Assembly: GCA_900318445.1 (NCBI GenBank)
Contig: ONKO01000014.1
Coordinates: 1-64,000, forward strand
DNA: 64,000 nt
Direction of reading: 5' to 3'
Source of the DNA: an uncultured Bacteroidales bacterium
GTDB lineage: Bacteria; Bacteroidota; Bacteroidia; Bacteroidales; UBA932
This document shows, in pieces, positions 50,750-59,924 of the stretch. Within the stretch, counting starts at the first letter, position 1, and the number at the start of each line of letters is the position of its first letter. Below the pieces are notes generated by a model. The model saw nothing but the letters and a program-made list of their open reading frames with translations, was not told the origin of the DNA and made no database searches. The translations under genes and the position numbers were made by a program.

Positions 50750-51876
50750 ATCTGTTTGGAGAAGACGCGGCGGCGGCGCTTGAATTCCTTCTCGTAGTCT
50801 CCCCAGAGGTTCTGGACCTTGTTGTTGGTCTCCATCTCTCCGTTGGATTCTCCGTATCGGAAGCCGCCCTTGATGATGTTTCCAATCATCTCCTTGAACA
50901 GGATGGCGTGGACACCGCGGTTCTGGTATTCAGGGTCTACGGCAATCAGAAGCATCTCTACGCCCTCTTCATGCTTGAAATACATGGATTTTACAAGGTG
51001 CCACCAGCCCAGGGGCAGGAGGTATCCGTTTCCTTTCTGGACGGCATGGGCCAGGGAAGGCATGCAGATGGCAAGGCCTACCAGCTTGCCTTCGTTGTTC
51101 TCTACCAGGGTAACGTATTTGAGGTCCAGGAGGCCCAGGAAAGTGTTTACGTAGTGGTCGATGACATCGGCCGGCATTACCGTAAAGTCGAAGAGGGCGT
51201 TGTAGGTGCGGTTGATGAGGTCGAAGATCTTCTGGCCGTATTTCTCCTTTTTCACCTCTTTCTTGGTGATCTTCCTTACGTGCAGCTGGTAGCGGGTGGC
51301 TACGAGACCGGCGGCGCGGGTTACCTTTTCCGGGAGCTGCTCCGGCACAAAAATACGGTATTCCAGCCAGTCATTGACCTTGGCCATGCCCAGCGCCTCG
51401 AAGTGCTCGCCGTAATAGGAGTAGTTGTATTTGAGGAAGAAGGAGGAGATGTCGTCGAAACCTTCCACCACGCAGCCTTCGTTGTCAAAGTCCGTGAAGC
51501 CCAGCGGGCCGGAGATCTGGGTCATGCCATACTCCTTGCCAAAGGCGATGACGGCCTCGATGAGAGCCTTGGAAACCGCTTTGTCGTCAATGAAGTCTAT
51601 CCAGCCAAAGCGTACTTCCTGGTGGTTCCAGTCCCGGTTGGCAATCTCGTTGATGATGGCGGCGACGCGGCCGGCTACCTTTCCGTCTTTGTAGGCCAGG
51701 AACAGAGCCGTTTTAGCGTACTTGCTCATGGGATTCTTGGACGGGTCCAGGGTGCTCATCTCATCTATGTAAATGTTGGGAACATAGTAGGGGCAGCCCT
51801 TGTACAGCTCCAGGGGAAACTTGACGAAAGTCTTCAGATCTTTCTTTGACTCTACCTTTTTAATGGTAACGGACAT
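50746..51876 (-). CDS. GNAT-like acyltransferase family protein
   Basis: Protein of 376 residues with two GNAT-like halves. The first has FLAYKDGKVAGRVAAIIN (about 60-78); the second has VTLVENNEGKLVGLAICMPS and EMLLIAVDPEYQNRGVHAILF, the latter a clear acetyl-CoA pyrophosphate loop. This matches a Bacteroidota family of about 375 residues related to YghO, substrate unknown. First gene of a two-gene unit with rarA. Confidence 0.75.
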   Translation of the reverse strand: MSVTIKKVESKKDLKTFVKFPLELYKGCPYYVPNIYIDEMSTLDPSKNPMSKYAKTALFLAYKDGKVAGRVAAIINEIANRDWNHQEVRFGWIDFIDDKAVSKALIEAVIAFGKEYGMTQISGPLGFTDFDNEGCVVEGFDDISSFFLKYNYSYYGEHFEALGMAKVNDWLEYRIFVPEQLPEKVTRAAGLVATRYQLHVRKITKKEVKKEKYGQKIFDLINRTYNALFDFTVMPADVIDHYVNTFLGLLDLKYVTLVENNEGKLVGLAICMPSLAHAVQKGNGYLLPLGWWHLVKSMYFKHEEGVEMLLIAVDPEYQNRGVHAILFKEMIGNIIKGGFRYGESNGEMETNNKVQNLWGDYEKEFKRRRRVFSKQI

Positions 51877-51902
51877 GGGTTTTCGGTTTAGTTACAATTT
51901 CA

Positions 51903-51910
51903 CAAAGATA
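51903..51910 (-). promoter_or_regulatory. -7 box for the GNAT/rarA unit
   Basis: Reads TATCTTTG on the minus strand, 26 bases before the ATG. Confidence 0.6.
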
Positions 51911-51922
51911 GTACTTTTTTAC

Positions 51923-51959
51923 GAAAAAATAAGCGCTCCGCCTTTGAGGGCGAAGCGCT
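51923..51959 (-). terminator. rho-independent terminator after the 51981 lipoprotein gene
   Basis: On the minus strand AGCGCTTCGCC and GGCGGAGCGCT pair (one G-U) around the loop CTCAAA, followed by TTATTTTTT. It lies just upstream of the GNAT promoter and separates the two units. Confidence 0.8.
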
Positions 51960-51980
51960 GTATCAGGTGCCGGAAGGGGA

Positions 51981-52850
51981 TTAAGCCTTGTTGGCGGTGA
52001 TGGAAATCTTGCCGTTCATGTCGTTGGACTTCACGTTCAGGGTGATGGTGACCGTTTTGTAGTCGCTGCTGAAGGCGAAAGAACCGGAAGCCTCGGCGGT
52101 GAACAGCTGGCCGTCCAGCTGCGCATCCAGCTTGTAGGTGAAGCTCTGCTGGGTAAGGTTCAGGCCCGACCAGATGCCCACGATGGGTTCCACTTTCGGA
52201 TCTGCGAAGCTCACCTTGATGGTTTTCTCAGGAGCCTGGGACAGGCTGATGGTGCTGATGACATACTGGTTGAACAGATCCAGGTCCAGTTTTACCTCGC
52301 TCTGGTTGTCGTTGATGTACTTGGCGATGGCGCCCAGGTTGTAGGCGTCAGAACCGGTGAATTTGTGCTTGACGTAAGGCTTGTCAATGATTACTTCCAG
52401 CATGGAAATCTTCCAGTTCACGAACAGGGCCTGCTCTGTGGGGTTCGTGGGAGGAGGGGTCTGGGTGAAGCCGCCGTCGGTGGTGGTGGGCTCTTCGCCG
52501 GTCAGGGAGAAGGTAATCTGGTTGCCATTTACGTTGATCTTGCCGCTGAAGTCTCCGCCCAGCTGGAAATCGTCACCCACCTTGGTGAAGGTGCCGGAGA
52601 AGTAGTGGGTGTCGCCGGTAGCCTTGGCTACTTCCACGCCCAGTCCCACATATTCGCCTTCTCTCATGAATTCGATTTTCTGAATCTGGATTTTGACGCC
52701 GCTCTTGAGGCTGGCTTCTACCGGCTTGCCGGTAATCTTGATGACGCCGGCGTTGTTTTCCTGCCGGGCCGGTGCAATTTCTACGCCGCCTTTGTTGCCG
52801 CAGGAAATCACGGCAAGGGCTGCGGCAGCTGCCAAAAGAATTTTCTTCAT
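51981..52850 (-). CDS. hypothetical lipoprotein
   Basis: Protein of 289 residues with lipobox AVISC (Cys17). The mature part alternates beta strands and short loops in two similar-looking halves: an early FSGTFTKVGDDFQLGGDFSG and a late FTYKLDAQLDGQLFTAEASG, joined by a Pro/Thr-rich linker (FTQTPPPTNPTEQ). Both look like eight-strand-type beta sandwiches or barrels. I do not recognise the family. It lies 24 bases downstream of a small barrel gene and ends at a clear terminator, so the two form one unit. Confidence 0.68.
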   Translation of the reverse strand: MKKILLAAAAALAVISCGNKGGVEIAPARQENNAGVIKITGKPVEASLKSGVKIQIQKIEFMREGEYVGLGVEVAKATGDTHYFSGTFTKVGDDFQLGGDFSGKINVNGNQITFSLTGEEPTTTDGGFTQTPPPTNPTEQALFVNWKISMLEVIIDKPYVKHKFTGSDAYNLGAIAKYINDNQSEVKLDLDLFNQYVISTISLSQAPEKTIKVSFADPKVEPIVGIWSGLNLTQQSFTYKLDAQLDGQLFTAEASGSFAFSSDYKTVTITLNVKSNDMNGKISITANKA

Positions 52851-52874
52851 GGTATTGATTGTTTTAGTTTAAGC

Positions 52875-53768
52875 TTAGAAGAGTCTGACGGCCAGGGTGA
52901 AGCGCATGTAGGGCTGCACGGGGAAACCGTTGACCATGTTCAGGTATTTGACGGTGTTGTCGTAATTCTCCTTGAGGTTGTCCTTGATGTCGGGGTTGGC
53001 GTCTATCCAGGCCTGGTTGAGTTCTACGTTGACGGGCTTCTGAGGGTCTTCGTAGTAGCTCCTGGACACGAGGTGGAAGCCGCCGATGTAGGTGACGCCC
53101 AGGTCGAAGTTGAAGCTGACGCGGCTCTTCAGGGAGACGGCGCGGCCAAAGCCGATGCCGAGGTACGGCTGTACCACATTGAGACCGGACTGGACGCCCA
53201 GGTGAACCTTTCCTTCAGGGTCTGTGGTGATGCCGAAGAACTCGGTGTTGGCGTAGTTGGAAGGGTCTACGGCCGGCTCCGAGGAACTCTTGTTGACGAG
53301 GGTGGCGGTAAGGCTCACAAGTTGCGGGTGAATGTTGAACATGACACCGCCCGTAATGTGGAAGGAGCTCTTTTTGGAAGGGAAAAAGTCTGCCAGGAGC
53401 GCCAGGCTTCTGTCGTGGATGTTACCGTTTACGTTTACTTCATCCACGTCGATGCGGGGGCTGGTCTGATGGACGCCCACCTGGAAAGTGGCCTGGACGG
53501 GGTTGATACTGTATTCGGGCGCGAATTTGGCTACGATGGGATTGGCAATGGCGACAATCGGCGAGAGCGTGTTGTAGACGATACGGCCCTGCAGGTTAGG
53601 AAGGATGGTGGTTCCGGCGGTTATCTGGACGCCTTCGGAGAATCCGAAGCCCACGCCGATGGACCAATGGTTGAACAGGACGTTTTCCTGGTCCGCGATC
53701 TGTGCCTGAGCGTTAAAACTTGCTAACGTAAGGGCTACGGCACTTGCAATGGCTAGTACTTTTTTCAT
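52875..53768 (-). CDS. hypothetical outer-membrane beta-barrel protein
   Basis: Protein of 297 residues with a signal peptide (LAIASAVALTLASFNAQA). The mature part begins with FNHWSIGVGFGFSEGVQI and continues as amphipathic strands rich in aromatic residues, ending YMRFTLAVRLF with a terminal Phe. This pattern fits an 8-12 strand barrel. The family cannot be named. First gene of a two-gene unit with the lipoprotein at 51981-52850, and the pair may form a surface complex. Confidence 0.7.
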   Translation of the reverse strand: MKKVLAIASAVALTLASFNAQAQIADQENVLFNHWSIGVGFGFSEGVQITAGTTILPNLQGRIVYNTLSPIVAIANPIVAKFAPEYSINPVQATFQVGVHQTSPRIDVDEVNVNGNIHDRSLALLADFFPSKKSSFHITGGVMFNIHPQLVSLTATLVNKSSSEPAVDPSNYANTEFFGITTDPEGKVHLGVQSGLNVVQPYLGIGFGRAVSLKSRVSFNFDLGVTYIGGFHLVSRSYYEDPQKPVNVELNQAWIDANPDIKDNLKENYDNTVKYLNMVNGFPVQPYMRFTLAVRLF

Positions 53769-53790
53769 AGGTTGATTAGTTTAATTCGAA

Positions 53791-53798
53791 CAAATATA
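53791..53798 (-). promoter_or_regulatory. -7 box for the outer-membrane protein gene
   Basis: Reads TATATTTG on the minus strand, 22 bases before the ATG. Confidence 0.6.
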
Positions 53799-53828
53799 GC
53801 AATTATTTCCTAAATGCGTCAAAACAGG

Positions 53829-54752
53829 TCAATTTTGTTTGACGTGGATGTCCATCTGCGGGAACGGGAATTCGATGCCGTAGCTGGCCGGAAGCTCCGT
53901 GTAGATGGCTTCCTGCAGCTGGAAGCGGGCATCCCAGTAGTCTTTCCCGTTCACCCACGCGCGTACCACGAAGTTGACGCTGCTGTCGGCCAGTTCCGAA
54001 AGGCCCACGAAGGGGTCCTGCGCGCCGTGCGTACTGCTGTCCAGGAAAAGCGGATTGGCCTTCACCAGTTCCAGGAGGGCGCTTTTGACGGCATCGGCCC
54101 CGGCCCCATAGGCTACGCTCACGGGAATGTCCACCCGGCGGAGGTTCTGGCCGGTGACATTGTTGATGTTGCCGTTGGAGAGGGTGCCGTTGGGGAGGAT
54201 GATGACACGGTTGTCGGTGGTGAGGAGCTTGGTGTTCACGATGGTGACTTCCGTCACTTTGCCCGCAAATCCCTGTGTCTCAATGAAGTCGCCCACCTTG
54301 AAGGGGCGGAAAACGAGCAGCATGATGCCGCCGGCGAAATTCTGCACCGTTCCGCTGAGGGCCATGCCGATGGCCATGCCGCCGGCGGCCAGGAGGGCAG
54401 CCAGGGACGTGGTGTTCACGCCCAGCGTTCCCACTACGGCAATGATGAGGAGAATCCACAGGGCAATGGTGACGAGGCTTTCGGAGAAAGTGGCCACGGT
54501 CGCCTCCGTCTTCTTTTTGGCGAAGCTTTTCTTGAGGGCTTTCTTGACAAGGCCGATGACCCAGCCGCCCACGATGTACAGGGCGATGGCCGCCAGGACC
54601 TTGAGCCCGAAGTGGAGCGCCTGCTCCCCGAACAGGGCCAGCAGGTCCTGGGGAGGCGTAGTGCGGATGAGTTCTTCAAACTGCTCTTTCTTGGCTGCCA
54701 GGGAGTCGGGGGAGACTTCCGGAATGGGGATGCTCTGGAGAAAATGGAACAT
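53829..54752 (-). CDS. mscS: MscS family mechanosensitive channel
   Basis: Protein of 307 residues with three helices. The third, pore-lining helix is AAGGMAIGMALSGTVQNFAGG with the alternating Ala/Gly pattern of MscS, followed by FRPFKVGDFIE and the beta domain (VTIVNTKLLTTDNRVIILPNG). It releases solutes on hypo-osmotic shock. It starts three bases after the antiporter stop, so the two are cotranscribed. Confidence 0.93.
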   Translation of the reverse strand: MFHFLQSIPIPEVSPDSLAAKKEQFEELIRTTPPQDLLALFGEQALHFGLKVLAAIALYIVGGWVIGLVKKALKKSFAKKKTEATVATFSESLVTIALWILLIIAVVGTLGVNTTSLAALLAAGGMAIGMALSGTVQNFAGGIMLLVFRPFKVGDFIETQGFAGKVTEVTIVNTKLLTTDNRVIILPNGTLSNGNINNVTGQNLRRVDIPVSVAYGAGADAVKSALLELVKANPLFLDSSTHGAQDPFVGLSELADSSVNFVVRAWVNGKDYWDARFQLQEAIYTELPASYGIEFPFPQMDIHVKQN

Positions 54753-54755
54753 GGA

Positions 54756-55709
54756 TTACAGGTTTATGATAAGGTAGCTCATATAGCCGGCGAAAAGAAG
54801 GAGGAACAGGGCTCCGTCCACTTTGTCCAGCATGTTCTTTTTCCCAACATAGCTTGAGGTAAGAAGTACTAATGCGCTAACTATGAGCGCACCAAGGTCT
54901 ACATAAGTAATCCCTTCGAAGGAGAGGGGATGGATGATGGCCGCACCTCCCAGGATGAGGAGGATGTTGAAGATGTTGGAGCCGATGATGTTTCCGAGCG
55001 CCAGCTGCCCCTTTTTCTTGACGGCGGCGGCTACGCAGGTGGCCAGCTCCGGCATGGACGTGCCGCCGGCCAGGATGGTGATGGCGATGAACTTGTCGCT
55101 CACCCCGAGTGCCTTGGCAATATGGGTGGCCGAATCTACGAACCAGTTGCCGCCGAGGATGAGGGCGGTAAGGCCGAGGACAATCCAGAGAGCAGCCTTC
55201 CACAGGGGCATTTTCTCCGCTTCTGGAGTCTCCTCCTGGCCGGCTCCCTGGCGGAAACTCCGGCCTATGTAGAGCGCGAAGACGGCGACCAGGAGGAGGC
55301 CGTCCCAGCGGGACAGTCCGTCGGTTCCAAAGCCGAAGAGCGTGTGCTCCAGGCCCAGGCCGATGAGAAGAAGCGTGATGACAATGTTCATGGGGATGTC
55401 CTTCTTCCGGTTCTCCGGGGTGACGGGCATGGGAAGGAGGAGGGCGGTGATGCCCAGGATGAGCAGCGTGTTGAACACGTTGGAGCCCACCACGTTGCCC
55501 AGGGAGATATCGGCATTCCCCTCGGCGGCGCCGATGAAGCTCACCACCATCTCGGGGGCCGATGTGCCCATGCCCACGATGGTGAGGCCGATGATGAACT
55601 CGCTGAGCCCGAAGCGGCGGGCGACGGCCGATGCTCCGTCTACGAGGGCGTCGGCGCCCCAGACGACAAGGGCGAGGCCTGCGACGAGTATGAGAATCTG
55701 AACAATCAT
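54756..55709 (-). CDS. calcium/sodium antiporter (CaCA family)
   Basis: Membrane protein of 317 residues with two inverted five-helix halves. The ion-binding repeats are GMGTSAPEMVVS (about residues 46-57) and AGGTSMPELATC (second half), each followed by GNVVGSN or GNIIGSN. This is the YrbG-type exchanger. I chose ATG 55709, which begins directly with the first helix; an in-frame codon at 55733 would place the start on the promoter box. Confidence 0.9.
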   Translation of the reverse strand: MIVQILILVAGLALVVWGADALVDGASAVARRFGLSEFIIGLTIVGMGTSAPEMVVSFIGAAEGNADISLGNVVGSNVFNTLLILGITALLLPMPVTPENRKKDIPMNIVITLLLIGLGLEHTLFGFGTDGLSRWDGLLLVAVFALYIGRSFRQGAGQEETPEAEKMPLWKAALWIVLGLTALILGGNWFVDSATHIAKALGVSDKFIAITILAGGTSMPELATCVAAAVKKKGQLALGNIIGSNIFNILLILGGAAIIHPLSFEGITYVDLGALIVSALVLLTSSYVGKKNMLDKVDGALFLLLFAGYMSYLIINL

Positions 55710-55730
55710 TTCATGTACTAAAAAAACGCA

Positions 55731-55738
55731 CAAAAATA
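55731..55738 (-). promoter_or_regulatory. -7 box for the antiporter/mscS unit
   Basis: Reads TATTTTTG on the minus strand, 21 bases before the ATG at 55709. It rules out the longer start at 55733. Confidence 0.6.
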
Positions 55739-55801
55739 GTAATTATTTCCGGATAATGCCTACATTTGTAAGTACGCAACGTGTGACCCGAACCTAATCC
55801 T

Positions 55802-55809
55802 TACCTTTG
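55802..55809 (+). promoter_or_regulatory. -7 box for the 55812 lipoprotein and M6 protease unit
   Basis: Reads TACCTTTG and ends only two bases before the ATG at 55812. Transcription would start at or inside the start codon region. Confidence 0.55.
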
Positions 55810-55811
55810 CC

Positions 55812-56255
55812 ATGAAAGGCATCTCCCCGCATCGGCTGTTTACCCTTGTGGTTTCAGCTTTTTTTCTTGCCGGATGTGACCATCCGGCGGTTCCCGTTCC
55901 CCCTGAGCCTCCCGTTCCCGAAGACCCTGTCACGCAGGTTTTCATCCCGGGCGCCTATGGCGTCAAAGGGGGAGACCAGGTGGTGGATCCTTCGCGTCAG
56001 GCAGGGGTCTATATAAGTGGCAATACATTGTCTTACAGGATATTGGACCCTGCTTCGCTCACGGTTGTCTCCCTGTCGGGGCTGCCGGTTCCGCTCCAGG
56101 AGGGAAGTTCTGTTTCGGTCCATTACCGGCTGGCGAGGGGCGGACGTACGCTCGAGAGCGAAGTGTATGAGAACGTCCGGATTTTACGGATAAACGACAA
56201 AATGGCCTGGCTCAAGAAATCGGACCAGATTTTCTTTGTTATCCAGCTGTTGTAG
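55812..56255 (+). CDS. small hypothetical lipoprotein
   Basis: Protein of 147 residues with lipobox FLAGC (Cys22). A Pro-rich linker (PAVPVPPEPPVPEDP) follows the lipid site, then about 100 residues of beta-rich sequence (VYISGNTLSYRILDPASL, VSVHYRLARGGRTLESEVY). Not recognised. It lies 11 bases before the M6 protease gene, so it could be a surface partner or inhibitor of it; that is inference from position only. If the promoter box is used, the ATG is the only plausible start and the mRNA is leaderless. Confidence 0.65.
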   Translation: MKGISPHRLFTLVVSAFFLAGCDHPAVPVPPEPPVPEDPVTQVFIPGAYGVKGGDQVVDPSRQAGVYISGNTLSYRILDPASLTVVSLSGLPVPLQEGSSVSVHYRLARGGRTLESEVYENVRILRINDKMAWLKKSDQIFFVIQLL

Positions 56256-56266
56256 AGGGAGTTAAC

Positions 56267-58477
56267 ATGAAAAAATGGTTTATATCGGCGATGCTCCTTC
56301 TATGCTGCCAGGGGGTGTTTTCCCGGGGTATTCCGCCGCGGTATCCGGTGGTGCTGGTCGAGTTCAAGGACGTCCGCTTCCAGCTGGAAGACCCGGCTTC
56401 GCTGGTGAAGGATCTCCTGACGAAGCCCGGCTTCGATTATGATGGTGCAAATGGCTCTGTAATAGATTATTACAGAGATAATCTGGGAGACTTCTTCGCT
56501 CCTTCCTTCGATGTCTACGGCCCGGTGACCCTGGAAGGGCGCTTGCAGGACTATGGCCGCGATGTCTTCGAGCACGGTGAGCGGGTGGGGGATAAAGCTC
56601 CCGAGGAAGCGCTCCTCAAGGCCCTGCAGGCCCTTTCCCTGGATCCCACGGCCTATGACGCCGACGGAGACGGGGCGCCGGATCTGGCCATCATGGTGTA
56701 TGCCGGTTACGACCAGGCGGCCGGGGCCTCTGCCGATGCCATCTGGGCGCATCAGGGGAGTGTGGCGTCCATGAATTACATCGCCGTGCCGGAGCTTTCG
56801 GGCGCGTCCGGAAGCCATCTGGGCGGCATCGGCCTGGTCTGTCACGAACTGGGCCACTACCTGGGCCTGCCGGATTTCTACGACACCGACTTCGCCATGG
56901 GCGGGAATGCCGGAGGCGTCTATGGCTTTTCCCTCATGGGAAAGGGCCTTTACAACAACGACGGTCACACGCCGCCGTCCCTGAATGCGCTGGAAAAGAG
57001 CCTGATAGGCCTCCAGACAGACATTCCGCCGCTACCGGAGGGTGTGGTCCGCCTGGGGCCGGGTGAGATGTACCGGAGCGAGACCGCTACGGAAGGGGAG
57101 TACTTCCTCTACGAATACCGGGACGGAAAGGGCTGGGATGCTCCGCTGCCCCGGGGACTGGTGATTTACCATGTAGACCGCTCTGGGAGGAAGGTAGGGG
57201 ATTATACCGCAGAAGAACTTTGGATAAACTGGCGTAACTTTAACGGAGTCAATGCATTTGCTTCGCATCCTTGTTACCGTCTGGTGCCTTCTTTCAACCC
57301 CTGGCTGCTGGAGTTTGACGCGGCCCTTGCACAGGGTCGCATGGTATTTCCCGGGCTGGACGAGGTCCTCTTTTACGAGCCCGTAGACTGGGAAGGGAAC
57401 TATACCGGAGTGCAGATTACGGGCATCGGCCTCGGTGAAGACGGTGTCTCGTTCCGCGTGCTCCGGGATGCCGGCGCCAATCTGAACGGCACGGTGCGCG
57501 ATGCCGACGGGCATCCGCTGGAGGGCGTGACGGTGCGTGCCGGGGATGTATCGGCCTGCACCGGGGCGGACGGCTTTTTCTGTCTGGAACTGCCCGAAGG
57601 AGCACTTTCCAACGTGTCGCTGGCAGCGTCCCTGGAAGGGTATCAGCCTTATTATGAGGAGGTTTCCATGGGAAAATACCGCATGAAGAGCCTCTCGGTC
57701 ACCCTCCGGCGGGCCGATGCTCCGCGCGAGTCGACGCTCTCTCCGTACGATACAGAGGCGTCCATGGGCTATTTTGCGAATATGCGCATCCTCGGCGGCG
57801 TGCATCTTTCGCCGGAGGAACTCTATCCGTATGTGGGGCAGGAGCTGGGAGAAGTAGTGTTCTACCCTTATATGACTTCTGCTTTCGATGGGGAGGTCTA
57901 TCTGGTTGTAGATGTGGAAGGTAGGCGCGTCCTCACCCGCAAGCTGGAGAATCTGGTGAAGGGCCCTTACTGCAAACAGGTGGTGGATCTTTCGGGTGAG
58001 CATATCGTCATTCCGGAGGGGATGTCCCTCTACATCGGCTATGGAAGCCCTGCGGCAGACTCCGACCTCAATTTCCGCGTAGGAACCGTCTATCCGGCGG
58101 CGAAGGGGCGCAGCTGCTACAGCCCGTTTTCCCTCCTGCAGTCTTCGTGGCAGGACATGTTCGTTAAGAGCGCCGGCATTTACATGGATGTGGCGCTTAC
58201 GGTGACGGCCGTGGAGAATACGCAGGCGAAGGACCTTGTGGAACTGGGCTACTCCTACATTGAGCGGCCGCAGGGAAAGATCAAGGCAGGGGAGCGCATT
58301 CCCCTGAAACTGCATGCGCCGGACAACGTCATTTCTGTAAACTGGACGCTGGACACGGAGCGTGTCAACGGTGAATTCACCCCGGCCCTCAAGGCGGGGA
58401 CACACAGGCTACAGGCCCGCATCACGCACAGGGAGGGGATAGAGGAAGTACTTGAAGTGTTACTTAAAGTAGACTAG
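56267..58477 (+). CDS. M6-family zinc metalloprotease, secreted
   Basis: Protein of 736 residues with a signal peptide (MKKWFISAMLLLCCQGVFS). The zinc motif is CHELGHYLGLPDFYD (HExxH with a downstream Asp, about residue 200), as in immune inhibitor A-like M6 proteases. A carboxypeptidase-regulatory-like beta domain follows (about 405-470, GTVRDADGHPLEGVTVRAG). The rest, up to a C-terminal Ig-like segment (NVISVNWTLDTERVNG), is of beta character. It probably acts at the surface on proteins. The 3' end overlaps the convergent rlmD gene by four bases. Confidence 0.87.
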   Translation: MKKWFISAMLLLCCQGVFSRGIPPRYPVVLVEFKDVRFQLEDPASLVKDLLTKPGFDYDGANGSVIDYYRDNLGDFFAPSFDVYGPVTLEGRLQDYGRDVFEHGERVGDKAPEEALLKALQALSLDPTAYDADGDGAPDLAIMVYAGYDQAAGASADAIWAHQGSVASMNYIAVPELSGASGSHLGGIGLVCHELGHYLGLPDFYDTDFAMGGNAGGVYGFSLMGKGLYNNDGHTPPSLNALEKSLIGLQTDIPPLPEGVVRLGPGEMYRSETATEGEYFLYEYRDGKGWDAPLPRGLVIYHVDRSGRKVGDYTAEELWINWRNFNGVNAFASHPCYRLVPSFNPWLLEFDAALAQGRMVFPGLDEVLFYEPVDWEGNYTGVQITGIGLGEDGVSFRVLRDAGANLNGTVRDADGHPLEGVTVRAGDVSACTGADGFFCLELPEGALSNVSLAASLEGYQPYYEEVSMGKYRMKSLSVTLRRADAPRESTLSPYDTEASMGYFANMRILGGVHLSPEELYPYVGQELGEVVFYPYMTSAFDGEVYLVVDVEGRRVLTRKLENLVKGPYCKQVVDLSGEHIVIPEGMSLYIGYGSPAADSDLNFRVGTVYPAAKGRSCYSPFSLLQSSWQDMFVKSAGIYMDVALTVTAVENTQAKDLVELGYSYIERPQGKIKAGERIPLKLHAPDNVISVNWTLDTERVNGEFTPALKAGTHRLQARITHREGIEEVLEVLLKVD

Positions 58478-59874
58478 GCTTTTCTTGTAAGCGCCACTAC
58501 GTTCTCTACATGCATGGTATGCGGGAACATGTCTACGGGCTGCACGGCTGTAATCTTGTAATCCTTGCAAAGGATGGCTAAATCGCGGGCCTGCGAAGCC
58601 GGGTTACAACTTACATACACCATTCTCTCCGGAGCGGCGGAAAGGATCACTTTGGCAACGTCCGGGTGGATGCCGGCGCGGGGAGGATCCAGGATGATGA
58701 CGTCGGGGCGGCCGTGCTCCTTGATGAAGCTTTCGCTGAGGACGTCCTTCATGTCTCCGGCAAAGAACTCGCAGTTTTCTATGTGGTTGCGGCGGGCGTT
58801 GTCCTTGGCGTCTTCAATGGCCTCGGGGACGTATTCGATGCCCACCACCTTGGTAGCCTTGCGGCTCACGAACTGGGCGATGGTGCCGGTGCCGGTGTAG
58901 AGGTCATAGACTACCTCATGGCCCTCCAGGGCAGCGAACTCGCGGGCGACGCTGTACAGGCGGTAGGCCTGGCGGGAGTTGGTCTGGTAGAAGGACTTGG
59001 GGCCAATCTTGAAGGAAAGGTCTTCCATTTTCTCGTAGATGGCGTCCTGCCCGTAGTAGAGGACGGGGGACTGGTCTGCGATGGAGTCGTTGAGCTTCTC
59101 GTTGATGACGTAGTAGAGGCAGGTAATCTGCGGAAATTCCTTGATGAGGGCATCCAGGAGGGCTTTCCGGGGTGCTTCATCCGGCTGGGCCAGGCAGAGG
59201 ATGAGCATGACCTGGCCGTCCTCGGTGGTGCGGATGAACATGTTGCGGAAAAAGCCGTGGTTTTCCCGGATGTTGTAGAATTCCAGGCCGTTTTCAAGGC
59301 AGAACTTCTTGATAAAGAGGCGGATAGCGTTGGAAGGCTCTGCCTGCAGGTGGCACTTCCGGATGTCCAGCACTTTGTCGAAGAACTTGCCCACGTGGAA
59401 GCCAAGACCGGGCTCCACCAGGTCCTGGGGCTCATCGCGGAGGAGCCATCGCTTGTTGGAAGCGCTGAATTCCAGCTTGTTACGATAGTAACGGGTGAGC
59501 TCGGAGGGGAGTGTGGGCCTGATTTCGGGCACTTCCAGGTGTCCGATTCTAACCAGTTGGTCTTCTACCTGCTGCCGTTTGGCCTCTAGCTGCATTTCGT
59601 AGGGCAGCGGCTGCCAGCGGCAGCCTCCACAGACGCCGAAATGCTCGCAGAAGGGCTCCAGGCGGTGGGCGGAGGGCTTCACTATGCGTTTGATGAAGCC
59701 TTCCATATAGTTTTTCTTTTTCTTGTATACCTGGATGTCCACGACGTCTCCGGGAACGGCGAAGTCTACGAACACAACCATGCCGTCTACGTGCGTGAGC
59801 GCTTTGCCCTCGGCTGCAACGGCTTCAATCTCAACGTTCTCCAGGAGGAGGTCGATTTTCTTTTTTCTGGTCAT
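58474..59874 (-). CDS. rlmD: 23S rRNA (uracil-5-)-methyltransferase, RlmD/TrmA family
   Basis: Protein of 466 residues: an N-terminal TRAM domain (about 1-60), an iron-sulfur cluster site CEHFGVCGGCRW with a further Cys downstream, and a Rossmann methyltransferase domain with LYTGTGTIAQF, LDPPRAG and the catalytic Cys in VYVSCNPASQARDL. It forms m5U in 23S rRNA (position 1939 for RlmD); the exact site for this copy is inferred. Separate unit, just upstream of which lies a short AT-rich gap. Confidence 0.88.
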   Translation of the reverse strand: MTRKKKIDLLLENVEIEAVAAEGKALTHVDGMVVFVDFAVPGDVVDIQVYKKKKNYMEGFIKRIVKPSAHRLEPFCEHFGVCGGCRWQPLPYEMQLEAKRQQVEDQLVRIGHLEVPEIRPTLPSELTRYYRNKLEFSASNKRWLLRDEPQDLVEPGLGFHVGKFFDKVLDIRKCHLQAEPSNAIRLFIKKFCLENGLEFYNIRENHGFFRNMFIRTTEDGQVMLILCLAQPDEAPRKALLDALIKEFPQITCLYYVINEKLNDSIADQSPVLYYGQDAIYEKMEDLSFKIGPKSFYQTNSRQAYRLYSVAREFAALEGHEVVYDLYTGTGTIAQFVSRKATKVVGIEYVPEAIEDAKDNARRNHIENCEFFAGDMKDVLSESFIKEHGRPDVIILDPPRAGIHPDVAKVILSAAPERMVYVSCNPASQARDLAILCKDYKITAVQPVDMFPHTMHVENVVALTRKA

Positions 59875-59924
59875 AGGGGATGTTAACCTATAAGCAAGTT
59901 AACATAATATAAATTGTGTAACAA

